Of a DNA stretch of 7,752 nt, positions 1 to 5,639 are shown piece after piece. Origin of the DNA: Paracoccaceae bacterium (GTDB taxonomy: Bacteria > Pseudomonadota > Alphaproteobacteria > Rhodobacterales > Rhodobacteraceae); contig PXDM01000472.1 in NCBI GenBank assembly GCA_003565055.1, positions 1-7,752 of the forward strand, given 5' to 3'. The position numbers and the translations under genes were made by a program. Position 1 is the first letter of the stretch, and each line of letters opens with the position of its first letter. Under the pieces are notes generated by a model that made no database searches, had not been told where the DNA came from, and worked only from the letters and a program-made list of their open reading frames with translations.

Positions 1-11
1 CCGGCACGCAA

Positions 12-32
12 GGCAGGGGCACAGCCCCTGCC
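12..32. terminator. GC-rich hairpin, possible terminator of the dapE gene set
   Basis: A perfect 9-bp inverted repeat, GGCAGGGGC (12-20) and GCCCCTGCC (24-32), encloses a 3-nt ACA loop. It lies about 85 nt beyond the stop of the minus-strand acetyltransferase gene, so it could end that transcript. Read on the minus strand the stem is followed by TTGCG, not a real U-tract, so intrinsic termination is unproven. It could instead belong to a gene left of the window, or be a dispersed GC-rich intergenic repeat. Confidence 0.4.
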
Positions 33-50
33 GGGGTCGGGTGGGTGGGG
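33..50 (+). other. Potential G-quadruplex motif
   Basis: Four runs of three or four G separated by loops of 2, 1 and 1 nt (GGGG TC GGG T GGG T GGGG) directly follow the 12-32 hairpin. This fits the canonical G3+N1-7 pattern with very short loops, which in general favours stable parallel quadruplexes. The G-rich strand is the plus strand, so a transcript running left from the dapE gene set would carry the C-rich version. The rest of 1-116 shows no convincing gene. It holds one more weak inverted repeat, GGGCCG (63-68) with CGGCCC (89-94). Confidence 0.55.
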
Positions 51-116
51 CGTGACGGGGGCGGGCCGGAAAGAATGCACATCATGCGCGGCCCCTAACA
101 CGCCCATCGCGCCAAG

Positions 117-551
117 TCATTGCGAAACCTGCAGATCGCGCACCATATCGCGATGCGCAATGCCGGCGTCGAGATATTCCGGCCCCACAGTCTTGAACCC
201 CAACCGCGTGTAAAATTCCAGCGCATGCGTCTGCGCCCCGAGCCGCGCTTGCGTAACCCCCGGCACATCGCGCAAGACCGCGAGCGCGGCATGGATCAAC
301 GCCACGCCGATCCCTTGCCCACGACAGGCGCGCAACACACAGACCCGCCCGATTTTTCCCGTCTCGCCCTTTATCAAAATCCGTGCACAACCAACGGCTT
401 CACCGTCGATCTTTGCCAAAAGATGCAGCGCCTCCGCGTCTCGCCCATCGACTTCTTCGGCCTCCGGCACGGATTGCTCTTCGATGAAGACAGCTCGCCG
501 CAACGCATGGCAGGTTGCGAGATCCTGTGTCAGACCGACCTGCAAGCTCAT
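117..551 (-). CDS. GNAT-family N-acetyltransferase
   Basis: A 144-residue single-domain GNAT protein, expected to move an acetyl group from acetyl-CoA to an amine; the substrate cannot be read from sequence. The acetyl-CoA pyrophosphate-binding motif A is visible as RGQGIG at residues 77-82, after a beta strand ending VCVL (70-73). The N-terminal part has the pattern RRAVFIEEQSVP...EVDGRD (18-38), and the C-terminal part has QTHALEFYTRLGF (107-119) with a candidate general-acid Tyr114. These resemble the ElaA/YjcF-like GNAT branch, from memory. The start ATG overlaps the dapE stop as ATGA (548-551) and no Shine-Dalgarno is visible, so it probably depends on coupling to dapE translation. The linkage does not by itself imply a role in lysine synthesis. 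The length is normal for the family and nothing looks broken. Confidence 0.88.
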   Translation of the reverse strand: MSLQVGLTQDLATCHALRRAVFIEEQSVPEAEEVDGRDAEALHLLAKIDGEAVGCARILIKGETGKIGRVCVLRACRGQGIGVALIHAALAVLRDVPGVTQARLGAQTHALEFYTRLGFKTVGPEYLDAGIAHRDMVRDLQVSQ

Positions 552-1699
552 ACGAAATAGCCGCGCAAAATACGTGAATAAACGGCCTTAAGGGTATGAA
601 TATGTGCTATTTCGGCATATTCATCCACCTGATGCATCGACGTGCCCACCAGTCCGAATTCGACGACCGGACAGTGATCCTTCACAAATCGCGCATCTGA
701 TGTCCCGCCAGAGGTCGACAGGACCGGGGCCACGCCACATTCCGACTCTACCGCCTGCGCCACCAGATCGACCAGCGGTCCGGGTGGCGTGAAAAAACTC
801 TCGCCGGAAATGTTCACGTCAAGGTCGAGCGTTACCCCACTGTTTTTACTCACCTCTGATGCTTCACGCGTCACCCAGTCGGTGAGCGACGCCCCGGAAT
901 GCAGATCATTGAACCGAATGTTGAACACCGCCCGCGCCCTTGCGGGGATCACATTCGTCGCGGGATTGCCGACATCAATCGTGGTCAGCGCCAGTGTCGA
1001 AGGGTCGAAATGCGCGGAGCCCTGATCCAGCTTTTGCTGCGCCAAGCGATCAAGAAAACGCACCAGCACCGGCAGTGGGTTTTTCGCCCGATGCGGATAG
1101 GCCGCATGGCCCTGCACGCCTGTCGCGGTCACTGTGACCGTCATCGAGCCGCGCCGCCCGATCTTGATCATTTCGCCCATGGTCTCGGGGCAGGTCGGCT
1201 CGCCCACCAGACAGACCGACATCGCCTCGCCCTTCGTGGCCATCCAGTCGAGCAGCGCGACGGTGCCATCCTTGCCCGGCCCTTCCTCATCGCCCGTGAT
1301 CGCAAGGATCACCGCCCCGTCGGGCGGGGTCGCGCGCACGAAATCCACTGCTGCCGCGACGAAAGCCGCGACGCCCGATTTCATGTCGCAGGCCCCGCGT
1401 CCCCAGATGCGACCTGCCTCCACCACGCCCCCGAAAGGCGCGCGGGTCCAATCCGCCGGGTCGCCCAGCGGCACGACATCCGTGTGACCATTGAAGCCGA
1501 AGGTTCGCGCGTGCCCCTTTGCGCCCCAACGCGCGAAAAGATTGGGCGTGCCTGCGCGGTCAACGCGCGTGCAGTCAAACCCGGCCTCGCACAGCAGCTG
1601 TTCCAGCAAGATCAGCGCGCCGCCCTCTTCAGGCGTGACCGAGGGGCAGCGGATCAGATCAGCGGTGAGCGCAACCGGACAAACAGGCTCAATCGCCAT
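548..1699 (-). CDS. dapE: Succinyl-diaminopimelate desuccinylase DapE
   Basis: A 383-residue M20-family zinc peptidase. It hydrolyses N-succinyl-LL-2,6-diaminopimelate to LL-diaminopimelate and succinate in the cytoplasm, feeding lysine and peptidoglycan synthesis. Metal and catalytic positions are all present: GHTDVVP (His72), GRGACDMKSG (Asp105), TGDEEG (Glu138 as catalytic base, Glu139), VGEP (Glu167) and SMHQVDE (His356). DapE-typical stretches GRRGS (181-185), VQGHAAYPH (195-203) and GGTSDARF (331-338) separate it from ArgE and carboxypeptidase relatives. The dimerisation/lid domain lies between about residues 180 and 295. I chose ATG at 1699 because AGGTGAGG (1703-1710, minus strand) sits just upstream; a GTG at 1708 would add only three residues and would use part of that Shine-Dalgarno. 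The gene overlaps the preceding one by 11 nt and the following one by 4 nt. E. coli DapE is 375 residues, so the length is normal. Confidence 0.96.
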   Translation of the reverse strand: MAIEPVCPVALTADLIRCPSVTPEEGGALILLEQLLCEAGFDCTRVDRAGTPNLFARWGAKGHARTFGFNGHTDVVPLGDPADWTRAPFGGVVEAGRIWGRGACDMKSGVAAFVAAAVDFVRATPPDGAVILAITGDEEGPGKDGTVALLDWMATKGEAMSVCLVGEPTCPETMGEMIKIGRRGSMTVTVTATGVQGHAAYPHRAKNPLPVLVRFLDRLAQQKLDQGSAHFDPSTLALTTIDVGNPATNVIPARARAVFNIRFNDLHSGASLTDWVTREASEVSKNSGVTLDLDVNISGESFFTPPGPLVDLVAQAVESECGVAPVLSTSGGTSDARFVKDHCPVVEFGLVGTSMHQVDEYAEIAHIHTLKAVYSRILRGYFV

Positions 1700-2039
1700 C
1701 TTCCTCACCTGTGAAATAGGTCTTCTGCGCGACGATCACGGCATTCTCGTCCAGCGCACGCGCCATCAGTTCGCGCTCTTCCTCGGGCACAGTGTCGCCC
1801 GCCGCCAGCCGCTCTTCCAGCGTGCCGTAGCTTGTGACATTGAGCGGCGCGACCCCGGCGGTTTTCAGAACCGCAACGGCTTCGCGCACCGCCTCTGCCT
1901 CATCCACGCCCGTCGCGTAGATCAGGAGCGCCGCCCCGGTGGCATCGGCAGGCAGATCGTCCTCTGCGCTGCGCCCAAGCTCCACCAGCAGCGTGTAAAC
2001 CAGTTGCGGGCGTTTTTCCGGTTTGTCAGGTTTTGCCAT
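1689..2039 (-). CDS. Small acidic protein of unknown function upstream of dapE
   Basis: A 116-residue protein I cannot assign to a named family. It begins with a charged, Lys-rich stretch (MAKPDKPEKRPQ) and continues with alternating hydrophobic strands and helices: VYTLLVEL (about 14-21), AALLIYATG, a helix DEAEAVREAVAVLKTAG, then PLNVTSYGTLEERL and a helical ERELMARALDENAVIVAQKTYF. This suggests one small alpha/beta domain. The tail is acidic (TGEEDGD). There is no signal peptide, membrane segment or cysteine pair. ATG at 2039 is preferred over an in-frame ATG at 2060 because AGAGGA (2047-2052, minus strand) precedes it by 7 nt. The stop overlaps the dapE start by 11 nt, pointing to coupled translation. 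Codon use and composition match the neighbours, so it is very likely a real gene. A link to DapE function is only inferred from position. Confidence 0.8.
   Translation of the reverse strand: MAKPDKPEKRPQLVYTLLVELGRSAEDDLPADATGAALLIYATGVDEAEAVREAVAVLKTAGVAPLNVTSYGTLEERLAAGDTVPEEERELMARALDENAVIVAQKTYFTGEEDGD
1703..1710 (-). promoter_or_regulatory. Shine-Dalgarno of dapE inside the upstream gene
   Basis: On the minus strand AGGTGAGG is followed by AAG and then ATG at 1699. It lies inside the last codons of the preceding gene, whose stop is at 1689-1691. It decides between ATG 1699 and the GTG at 1708, and places dapE initiation within reach of ribosomes finishing the upstream gene. Confidence 0.7.
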
Positions 2040-2046
2040 CTGCGTG

Positions 2047-2052
2047 TCCTCT
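2047..2052 (-). promoter_or_regulatory. Shine-Dalgarno of the small gene upstream of dapE
   Basis: AGAGGA on the minus strand is spaced 7 nt from ATG at 2039. It lies in the 27-nt gap after the SGNH hydrolase stop (2067). It supports the 116-residue form of the protein over the 123-residue form that would start at 2060. Confidence 0.65.
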
Positions 2053-2066
2053 CGCCGCATGTCCTG

Positions 2067-2762
2067 TCAGGAAACCCCGCGCGAGGCAAGCCCCGCCATC
2101 CGCCGACCCCATTCGGCATAGAGCGCCGCGCCCGGATGTAGCCCATCGCTTGCCAGCCAATGCGGTGCCGGGTCCAGATCTAAGGGCACATGCACAGCGC
2201 CCATGCGCTTGCAAACGTCTTGCAATTCCGCGTCCAACACGCGCGCCCTGTGCCCGAAATAGGCCCGCAGCGGCATCGGGACCACCTCGAACGCGCCCAG
2301 AGGCGGGACCGCAGAGGCGAGGATCTGCGTCACACCATGCGTCGATTGCAACCGGTCCATCAACTCGGATTGCCGTGCTGCGAAGCGCGCGCGCGGCGTC
2401 TGGCGCAGCACATCATTGACGCCAAGCGCCAGAACTGCCGTGTCAAAGCGGCCGTCAACCGCGCGCAGCATCGCGAGCGCCCCCGCTGTGGTGGCCCCTG
2501 AGCGCGCGATCAGCCGCCAATGGACGTCATGCGTCGCGCTGAGGTGTTTGAGCATCTGTCCTGTCAGCGCATGATCCTGTTCCGCCACCCCGACGCCGGC
2601 GCCCGACGAATCGCCAAGGATCAACAGACGCAGCTCTGGTCCCTGCCCGATGCGGCCCGCCCGTGGCCCGGCGGCCTCCGGCAAGCGCGGGACACGCACG
2701 AGAAACCCCAGCGCTTGCGCCAGATAGACAGGTGAAAGGGCGATATCCTGAAGCCGCAACAT
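2067..2762 (-). CDS. SGNH/GDSL-family hydrolase (lipase/esterase-like)
   Basis: A 231-residue serine hydrolase of the SGNH superfamily, expected to cleave an ester or thioester; the substrate is unknown. The four signature blocks are visible: block I LLILGDSSGAGVGV with nucleophile Ser52, block II SGATT with Gly89, block III LALGVNDV with Asn116 and a following Asp117, and block V ASDGLHPG with Asp206 and His209. The Ser-Asp-His triad and oxyanion-hole Gly/Asn are therefore intact. Residues 7-22 are mildly hydrophobic and could act as a membrane anchor or be part of the fold; I see no clear cleavable signal peptide. The gene is first in the four-gene minus-strand set, 27 nt ahead of the small unknown gene. 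The Shine-Dalgarno before ATG 2762 is poor, so the start is less certain than the fold assignment, but no other ATG precedes the GDSS block. TesA-like thioesterase/lysophospholipase activity is one possibility. Confidence 0.88.
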   Translation of the reverse strand: MLRLQDIALSPVYLAQALGFLVRVPRLPEAAGPRAGRIGQGPELRLLILGDSSGAGVGVAEQDHALTGQMLKHLSATHDVHWRLIARSGATTAGALAMLRAVDGRFDTAVLALGVNDVLRQTPRARFAARQSELMDRLQSTHGVTQILASAVPPLGAFEVVPMPLRAYFGHRARVLDAELQDVCKRMGAVHVPLDLDPAPHWLASDGLHPGAALYAEWGRRMAGLASRGVS

Positions 2763-2851
2763 GCATCAGGACTACAGGCCGCGTCGCGCGAAGTGAAGCG
2801 CGAGGGCTGGTCCCTTGGCGCGCGAGCCGCTAAGACAGGAGCCAAAATCGG
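2763..2851. promoter_or_regulatory. Divergent intergenic region, probable promoters for both gene sets
   Basis: This 89-nt gap separates the minus-strand SGNH-to-GNAT set from the plus-strand lpxD set, so promoters for both should lie here or in the gene starts. I could not identify convincing -35/-10 pairs. The gap contains a small inverted repeat, CGCGC (2785-2789) and GCGCG (2798-2802) around GAAGTGAA, which could be an operator or chance in GC-rich DNA. AGGAG at 2837-2841, 10 nt before ATG 2852, is the likely lpxD ribosome binding site. Confidence 0.5.
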
Positions 2852-3961
2852 ATGGATCGTTTCATGTCGCACACAATCGCGGACATCGCCGCAGCGCTTG
2901 GCCTTGAGGCCGCAGGCGACACAACGCTGCGCATCACCTCGGCTGCAGAACCCGCCGATGCAGGGCCAGAGGCCCTCGCCATGGCAACGACGCCGAAATA
3001 TGCCGCGGGTCTCGCAAAAGGACAAGCGCGCGCGGCGATGCTCTGGGCAGGTGCGGATTGGCAGGCGCTGGGGCTTCAGGCCGCGATTTTCGCGCCGCGC
3101 CCGCGTTGGGCCATGGCCGGGGTCGCGGAATTGCTCGATCCGGGCTATGCGTTTGGCGGGGGCATCCATGCCCAGGCCTTCATCGACCCGACAGCCGAGA
3201 TCGCCCAAGGCGCGCAGATCGGCCCCTTCACCAGCATCGGCGCGCGCTCGAAGATCGGCCCGGGCGCACGGATCGCTGCGAATGTGACCGTGGCCGAGGA
3301 TGTGGTGATCGGGCGCGATGTGATCTTGCATGCGGGCGCGCGGATCGGCGCGCGCTGCGTGATCGGGGATCGCTATATCGGCCAGCCCAACAGCGTGGTC
3401 GGGGGCTGCGGCTTCAGTTTCGTGACGCCAGAACCTTCGGGCGCGGAAGATGTGCGCGCGACGCTCTCGGGCGAGCGGTTGATCCGCACGCAGCGCTGGC
3501 ACCGCATCCAGTCGCTGGGCGCGGTGCGGATCGGCGATGATGTGGAACTCGGCGCGAATTCCTCCATCGACCGGGGCACGATCCGCGACACGGTGATCGG
3601 ATCGGGCACGAAAATCGACTCGGTCTGCCAGATCGGTCATAATGTCCAGATGGGCGAGGATTGCATGATGTGCGGCATGGCGGGCGTTGCGGGCTCGGCA
3701 AGGATCGGTAATCGCGTGTTGCTGGCAGGCAAGGTCGCGGTGAATGACAATATCTTCATCGGCGATGATGTCATCGTCGGCGGTGCGAGCCGGGTCTATA
3801 CGAATGTGCCTTCCGGCCGCACCATTCTGGGAGATCCTGCGACGAAGCTCGAGACCCAACTGGAGATCCGGAAGGTGCTGCGCCGCCTGCCCCGACTGGC
3901 CCAAGCGGTCAGCACGCTGCAGGACGCCGTCTTCGGCAAGGCGCAGAACGAGACGAAGTAG
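2852..3961 (+). CDS. lpxD: UDP-3-O-acylglucosamine N-acyltransferase LpxD
   Basis: A 369-residue cytoplasmic acyltransferase that adds a 3-hydroxyacyl chain from acyl carrier protein to the 2-amino group of UDP-3-O-acyl-glucosamine, the third step of lipid A synthesis. Residues 1-100 form the N-terminal uridine-binding domain. From about 105 to 335 the sequence runs in left-handed beta-helix hexapeptide repeats ([IV]G-x-x pattern, for example AQIGPFTSIGARSKIGPGA). The C-terminal helix is IRKVLRRLPRLAQAVSTL. The catalytic base is His263 in CQIGHNV, matching E. coli His239. At the position of E. coli His276, exactly 37 residues later, there is Asn300 (VNDNIFIG). Around residues 190-215 there is an extension of roughly 20 residues relative to E. 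coli. ATG 2852 has AGGAG 10 nt upstream; an in-frame ATG at 2864 would be a poorer fit. The fabZ, lpxA and lpxB genes that often accompany lpxD are not next to it. Confidence 0.95.
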   Translation: MDRFMSHTIADIAAALGLEAAGDTTLRITSAAEPADAGPEALAMATTPKYAAGLAKGQARAAMLWAGADWQALGLQAAIFAPRPRWAMAGVAELLDPGYAFGGGIHAQAFIDPTAEIAQGAQIGPFTSIGARSKIGPGARIAANVTVAEDVVIGRDVILHAGARIGARCVIGDRYIGQPNSVVGGCGFSFVTPEPSGAEDVRATLSGERLIRTQRWHRIQSLGAVRIGDDVELGANSSIDRGTIRDTVIGSGTKIDSVCQIGHNVQMGEDCMMCGMAGVAGSARIGNRVLLAGKVAVNDNIFIGDDVIVGGASRVYTNVPSGRTILGDPATKLETQLEIRKVLRRLPRLAQAVSTLQDAVFGKAQNETK

Positions 3962-4014
3962 CCCTTGCCTGAGCATGCGCGGGCGTTATCTCTCGCGCGA
4001 GGGCCGCACAGGAC

Positions 4015-4019
4015 AAGGA
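4015..4019 (+). promoter_or_regulatory. Shine-Dalgarno of the flavin reductase-like gene
   Basis: AAGGA lies 8 nt before ATG 4028 and supports that start over the upstream in-frame codon at 3965 and the downstream ATG at 4043. The 66-nt gap after lpxD also contains a 10-bp perfect palindrome, CTCGCGCGAG (3992-4001), with no T-tract after it, so there is no clear terminator between the genes. Confidence 0.65.
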
Positions 4020-4027
4020 CCGAGCAG

Positions 4028-4540
4028 ATGGACGGCACGATCATGACCGAGGCCAGCTTCACCCCGGATGCCGCGCATCAGCGTGACTTTCGCGATGCGC
4101 TGGGGCGTTTTGCGACAGGCGTGACAGTCATTACGACGCAGACCGAGACCGGGCCGATGGGGATCACGGCCAATAGTTTCGCAGCCCTGTCGCTGGAACC
4201 TGCGCTGGTGATGTGGGCGCCAGGCAAATTCTCGCGCCGGTTTGAGGCTTTTGCGCAGGCGGAGTATTTTGCGATCCACGTGCTCGCAGCGGACCAACTC
4301 GCGTTGGCGCAGCATTTCGCGGCCAATGGCATGGATTTCGACCTGCCGGATTTGAGAATAGGTCTGGGCGATGTGCCGTTGCTGCCGGGCTGTCTCGCGC
4401 GGTTTGAATGCGCGCGCCACGCGCTGCATCCGGGCGGCGATCATGCCATCGTCGTGGGTGAGGTCTTGCGCGTGCAGACGCGCAGCGGTGCGGGGCTCAG
4501 TTTTTTCAGCGGCAGTTATGGCGCGATTGACGGCGGCTAA
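4028..4540 (+). CDS. Flavin reductase-like, FMN-binding split-barrel protein
   Basis: A 170-residue protein of the flavin reductase-like family (the DIM6/NTAB, HpaC group). Members bind FMN or FAD and usually use NAD(P)H to supply reduced flavin to a partner monooxygenase. Visible signatures are FRDALGRFATGVTVIT (21-36), the flavin-contact segment GITANSFAALSLEPALVMW (45-63), FAIHVLAADQ (81-90) and a C-terminal GDHAIVVGEV (137-146) with His139. There is no membrane segment or extra domain, and the length is normal. Its start is set by AAGGA at 4015-4019. It lies 66 nt after lpxD and 59 nt before bciA on the same strand. No oxygenase is encoded in the window, so the partner is unknown. BciA-type reductases use NADPH directly, so a flavin supply role for the neighbour is not expected. 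Some relatives are heme- or pyridoxamine-oxidase-like proteins of unclear activity. Confidence 0.85.
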   Translation: MDGTIMTEASFTPDAAHQRDFRDALGRFATGVTVITTQTETGPMGITANSFAALSLEPALVMWAPGKFSRRFEAFAQAEYFAIHVLAADQLALAQHFAANGMDFDLPDLRIGLGDVPLLPGCLARFECARHALHPGGDHAIVVGEVLRVQTRSGAGLSFFSGSYGAIDGG

Positions 4541-4599
4541 GGGCTTGTGATCGCCCCACCAAGCGGCGATGGTGTCGCAGAAACAGGCTGGCTGGCGCG

Positions 4600-5559
4600 A
4601 TGCAACATCCGAACCGACATGTGATCCTGCTGGGGGCGACTGGCACAATCGGGCTTGCGACCTGCGCGCAGCTTCTGGCGGATGGCTACCGCGTCACCTG
4701 CCTGACCCGCAGCCCGCGCGAGTTGCCACAAGGCGCCCGGCAATCCACCGTCGATTTCAACGATCCGGCGGCAGTCCGACGCGCCATCGCGGTGCTCGGG
4801 GGGGATGCGATCCTGTCTTGCATGGCCTCGCGCTCCGGGCGCGCGCGGGATGCCTGGGCGGTCGATTACCGCGCACATCTGCATGTGCTCGAAGCTGCAA
4901 AAGCCTGTGGTATCGGGCAATTCGTGCTGCTCTCCGCGATCTGCGTGCAAAAACCGCTCCTCGAATTCCAACGCGCCAAACTCGCTTTCGAGACTGCGCT
5001 GCAGGCGAGCGCGCTTGACTGGTCGATCGTCCGGCCAACAGCGTTTTTCAAGTCGCTCTCAGGGCAGGTCAAGCGCGTGCAGTCGGGCAAGCCCTTCCTG
5101 ATTTTTGGCGATGGCAGCCTAACCGCCTGCAAACCCATCAGCGACCGCGATCTGGCGAGATATCTCACCGGCTGTCTGAGCGCCCCCGAGCGCGCGCGAC
5201 GCATCCTGCCGATTGGCGGCCCCGGCCCTGCAATGACGCCACGCGAACAGGGGCAGATGCTCTTCGATCTTATCGGGCAGCCCGCGCGCTTCCGGCGGGT
5301 TCCCGTCGCGCTGATTGACGGGATCATCGCGGGCTTGAGCATGTTCGGGCGGCTGTCACCGAACCTGCGCGACAAAGCGGAATTCGCGCGGATCGGACGC
5401 TACTATGCCACCGAGTCGATGCTGGTCTGGGATGCGGAGCAACAGCGTTATGATGCCGAGGCCACACCGGAATTCGGCACGGACAGGTTGCAGGCGCATT
5501 ACGCAGCACTGATCCGCGGCGAGGCAGAAGCCCTTCTGGGCGAACACGCGATGTTCTGA
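4600..5559 (+). CDS. bciA: Divinyl (proto)chlorophyllide a 8-vinyl reductase BciA
   Basis: A 319-residue atypical short-chain dehydrogenase of the NmrA-like/DVR type. It reduces the C8 vinyl group of divinyl (proto)chlorophyllide to ethyl with NADPH during (bacterio)chlorophyll synthesis. The N-terminal dinucleotide-binding motif is GATGTIG (12-18). Diagnostic stretches, recalled from plant DVR and green sulfur bacterial BciA, are SCMASRSG (73-80), LLSAICVQKPLLEFQRAKL (110-128, with Lys127), SIVRPTAFFKSLSGQV (142-157), IFGDG...ACKPISDRDL (168-185), LPIGGPG (203-209), TPREQG (213-218) and IGRYYATESML (265-275). These are far more specific than a generic epimerase match, and all look intact. 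ATG 4600 has only a weak AGG 12 nt upstream. The gap after the flavin reductase gene (4541-4599) has a 6-bp ATCGCC/GGCGAT inverted repeat (4550-4555 with 4565-4570) but no T-tract. No other pigment gene is in the window. Confidence 0.93.
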   Translation: MQHPNRHVILLGATGTIGLATCAQLLADGYRVTCLTRSPRELPQGARQSTVDFNDPAAVRRAIAVLGGDAILSCMASRSGRARDAWAVDYRAHLHVLEAAKACGIGQFVLLSAICVQKPLLEFQRAKLAFETALQASALDWSIVRPTAFFKSLSGQVKRVQSGKPFLIFGDGSLTACKPISDRDLARYLTGCLSAPERARRILPIGGPGPAMTPREQGQMLFDLIGQPARFRRVPVALIDGIIAGLSMFGRLSPNLRDKAEFARIGRYYATESMLVWDAEQQRYDAEATPEFGTDRLQAHYAALIRGEAEALLGEHAMF

Positions 5560-5639
5560 GCGGGTTTGGGGGGCTCTGCCCCCCGGTCCCTACGGTCCCG
5601 CCCCCCGGGATATTTGTGCAAAGATGAAAAAACGTCGGA
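5560..5639. terminator. Convergent intergenic GC hairpin, possible bidirectional terminator
   Basis: The 80-nt gap between the converging bciA and TRAP genes holds a 7-bp stem, GGGGGGC (5568-5574) and GCCCCCC (5578-5584), with a TCT loop. A second GCCCCCC at 5600-5606 could pair with the same left arm, giving an alternative, larger hairpin. Between them is a 7-nt direct repeat, CGGTCCC (5584-5590 and 5593-5599). An AT-richer tail, ATATTTGTGCAAAGATGAAAAAACG, ends the gap; on the minus strand its T-run precedes the hairpin, so neither strand shows a textbook stem plus U-tract. From memory, similar 'CCCCGGGATATTT...AAGATGAA' tails recur between genes in Rhodobacteraceae genomes. Confidence 0.5.

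Noticed and set aside
899..1714. A 271-codon plus-strand open frame over dapE
   Set aside because: It is antisense to dapE, has Arg/His-rich composition without a recognisable fold, and is explained by the low stop frequency of GC-rich shadow frames.
2785..2802. CGCGC...GCGCG inverted repeat in the divergent gap as a defined operator
   Set aside because: Five GC base pairs around an 8-nt spacer are easily expected by chance at this base composition; it is noted only inside the intergenic entry.
2621..3976. A 451-codon open frame on the minus strand across lpxD and the start of the SGNH gene
   Set aside because: It is antisense to the well-supported lpxD, is dominated by Arg, Ala, His and Asp as expected from reversed GC-rich codons, and shows no domain. 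Its last part duplicates the SGNH region in the wrong frame.
3965..4027. A 21-residue N-terminal extension of the flavin reductase-like protein from an upstream start
   Set aside because: The segment covers the intergenic palindrome and the AAGGA site, does not resemble family N-termini, and ATG 4028 has the better ribosome binding site.
4550..4570. ATCGCC/GGCGAT inverted repeat as a terminator before bciA
   Set aside because: The stem is only 6 bp and no T-tract follows, so it does not support termination.
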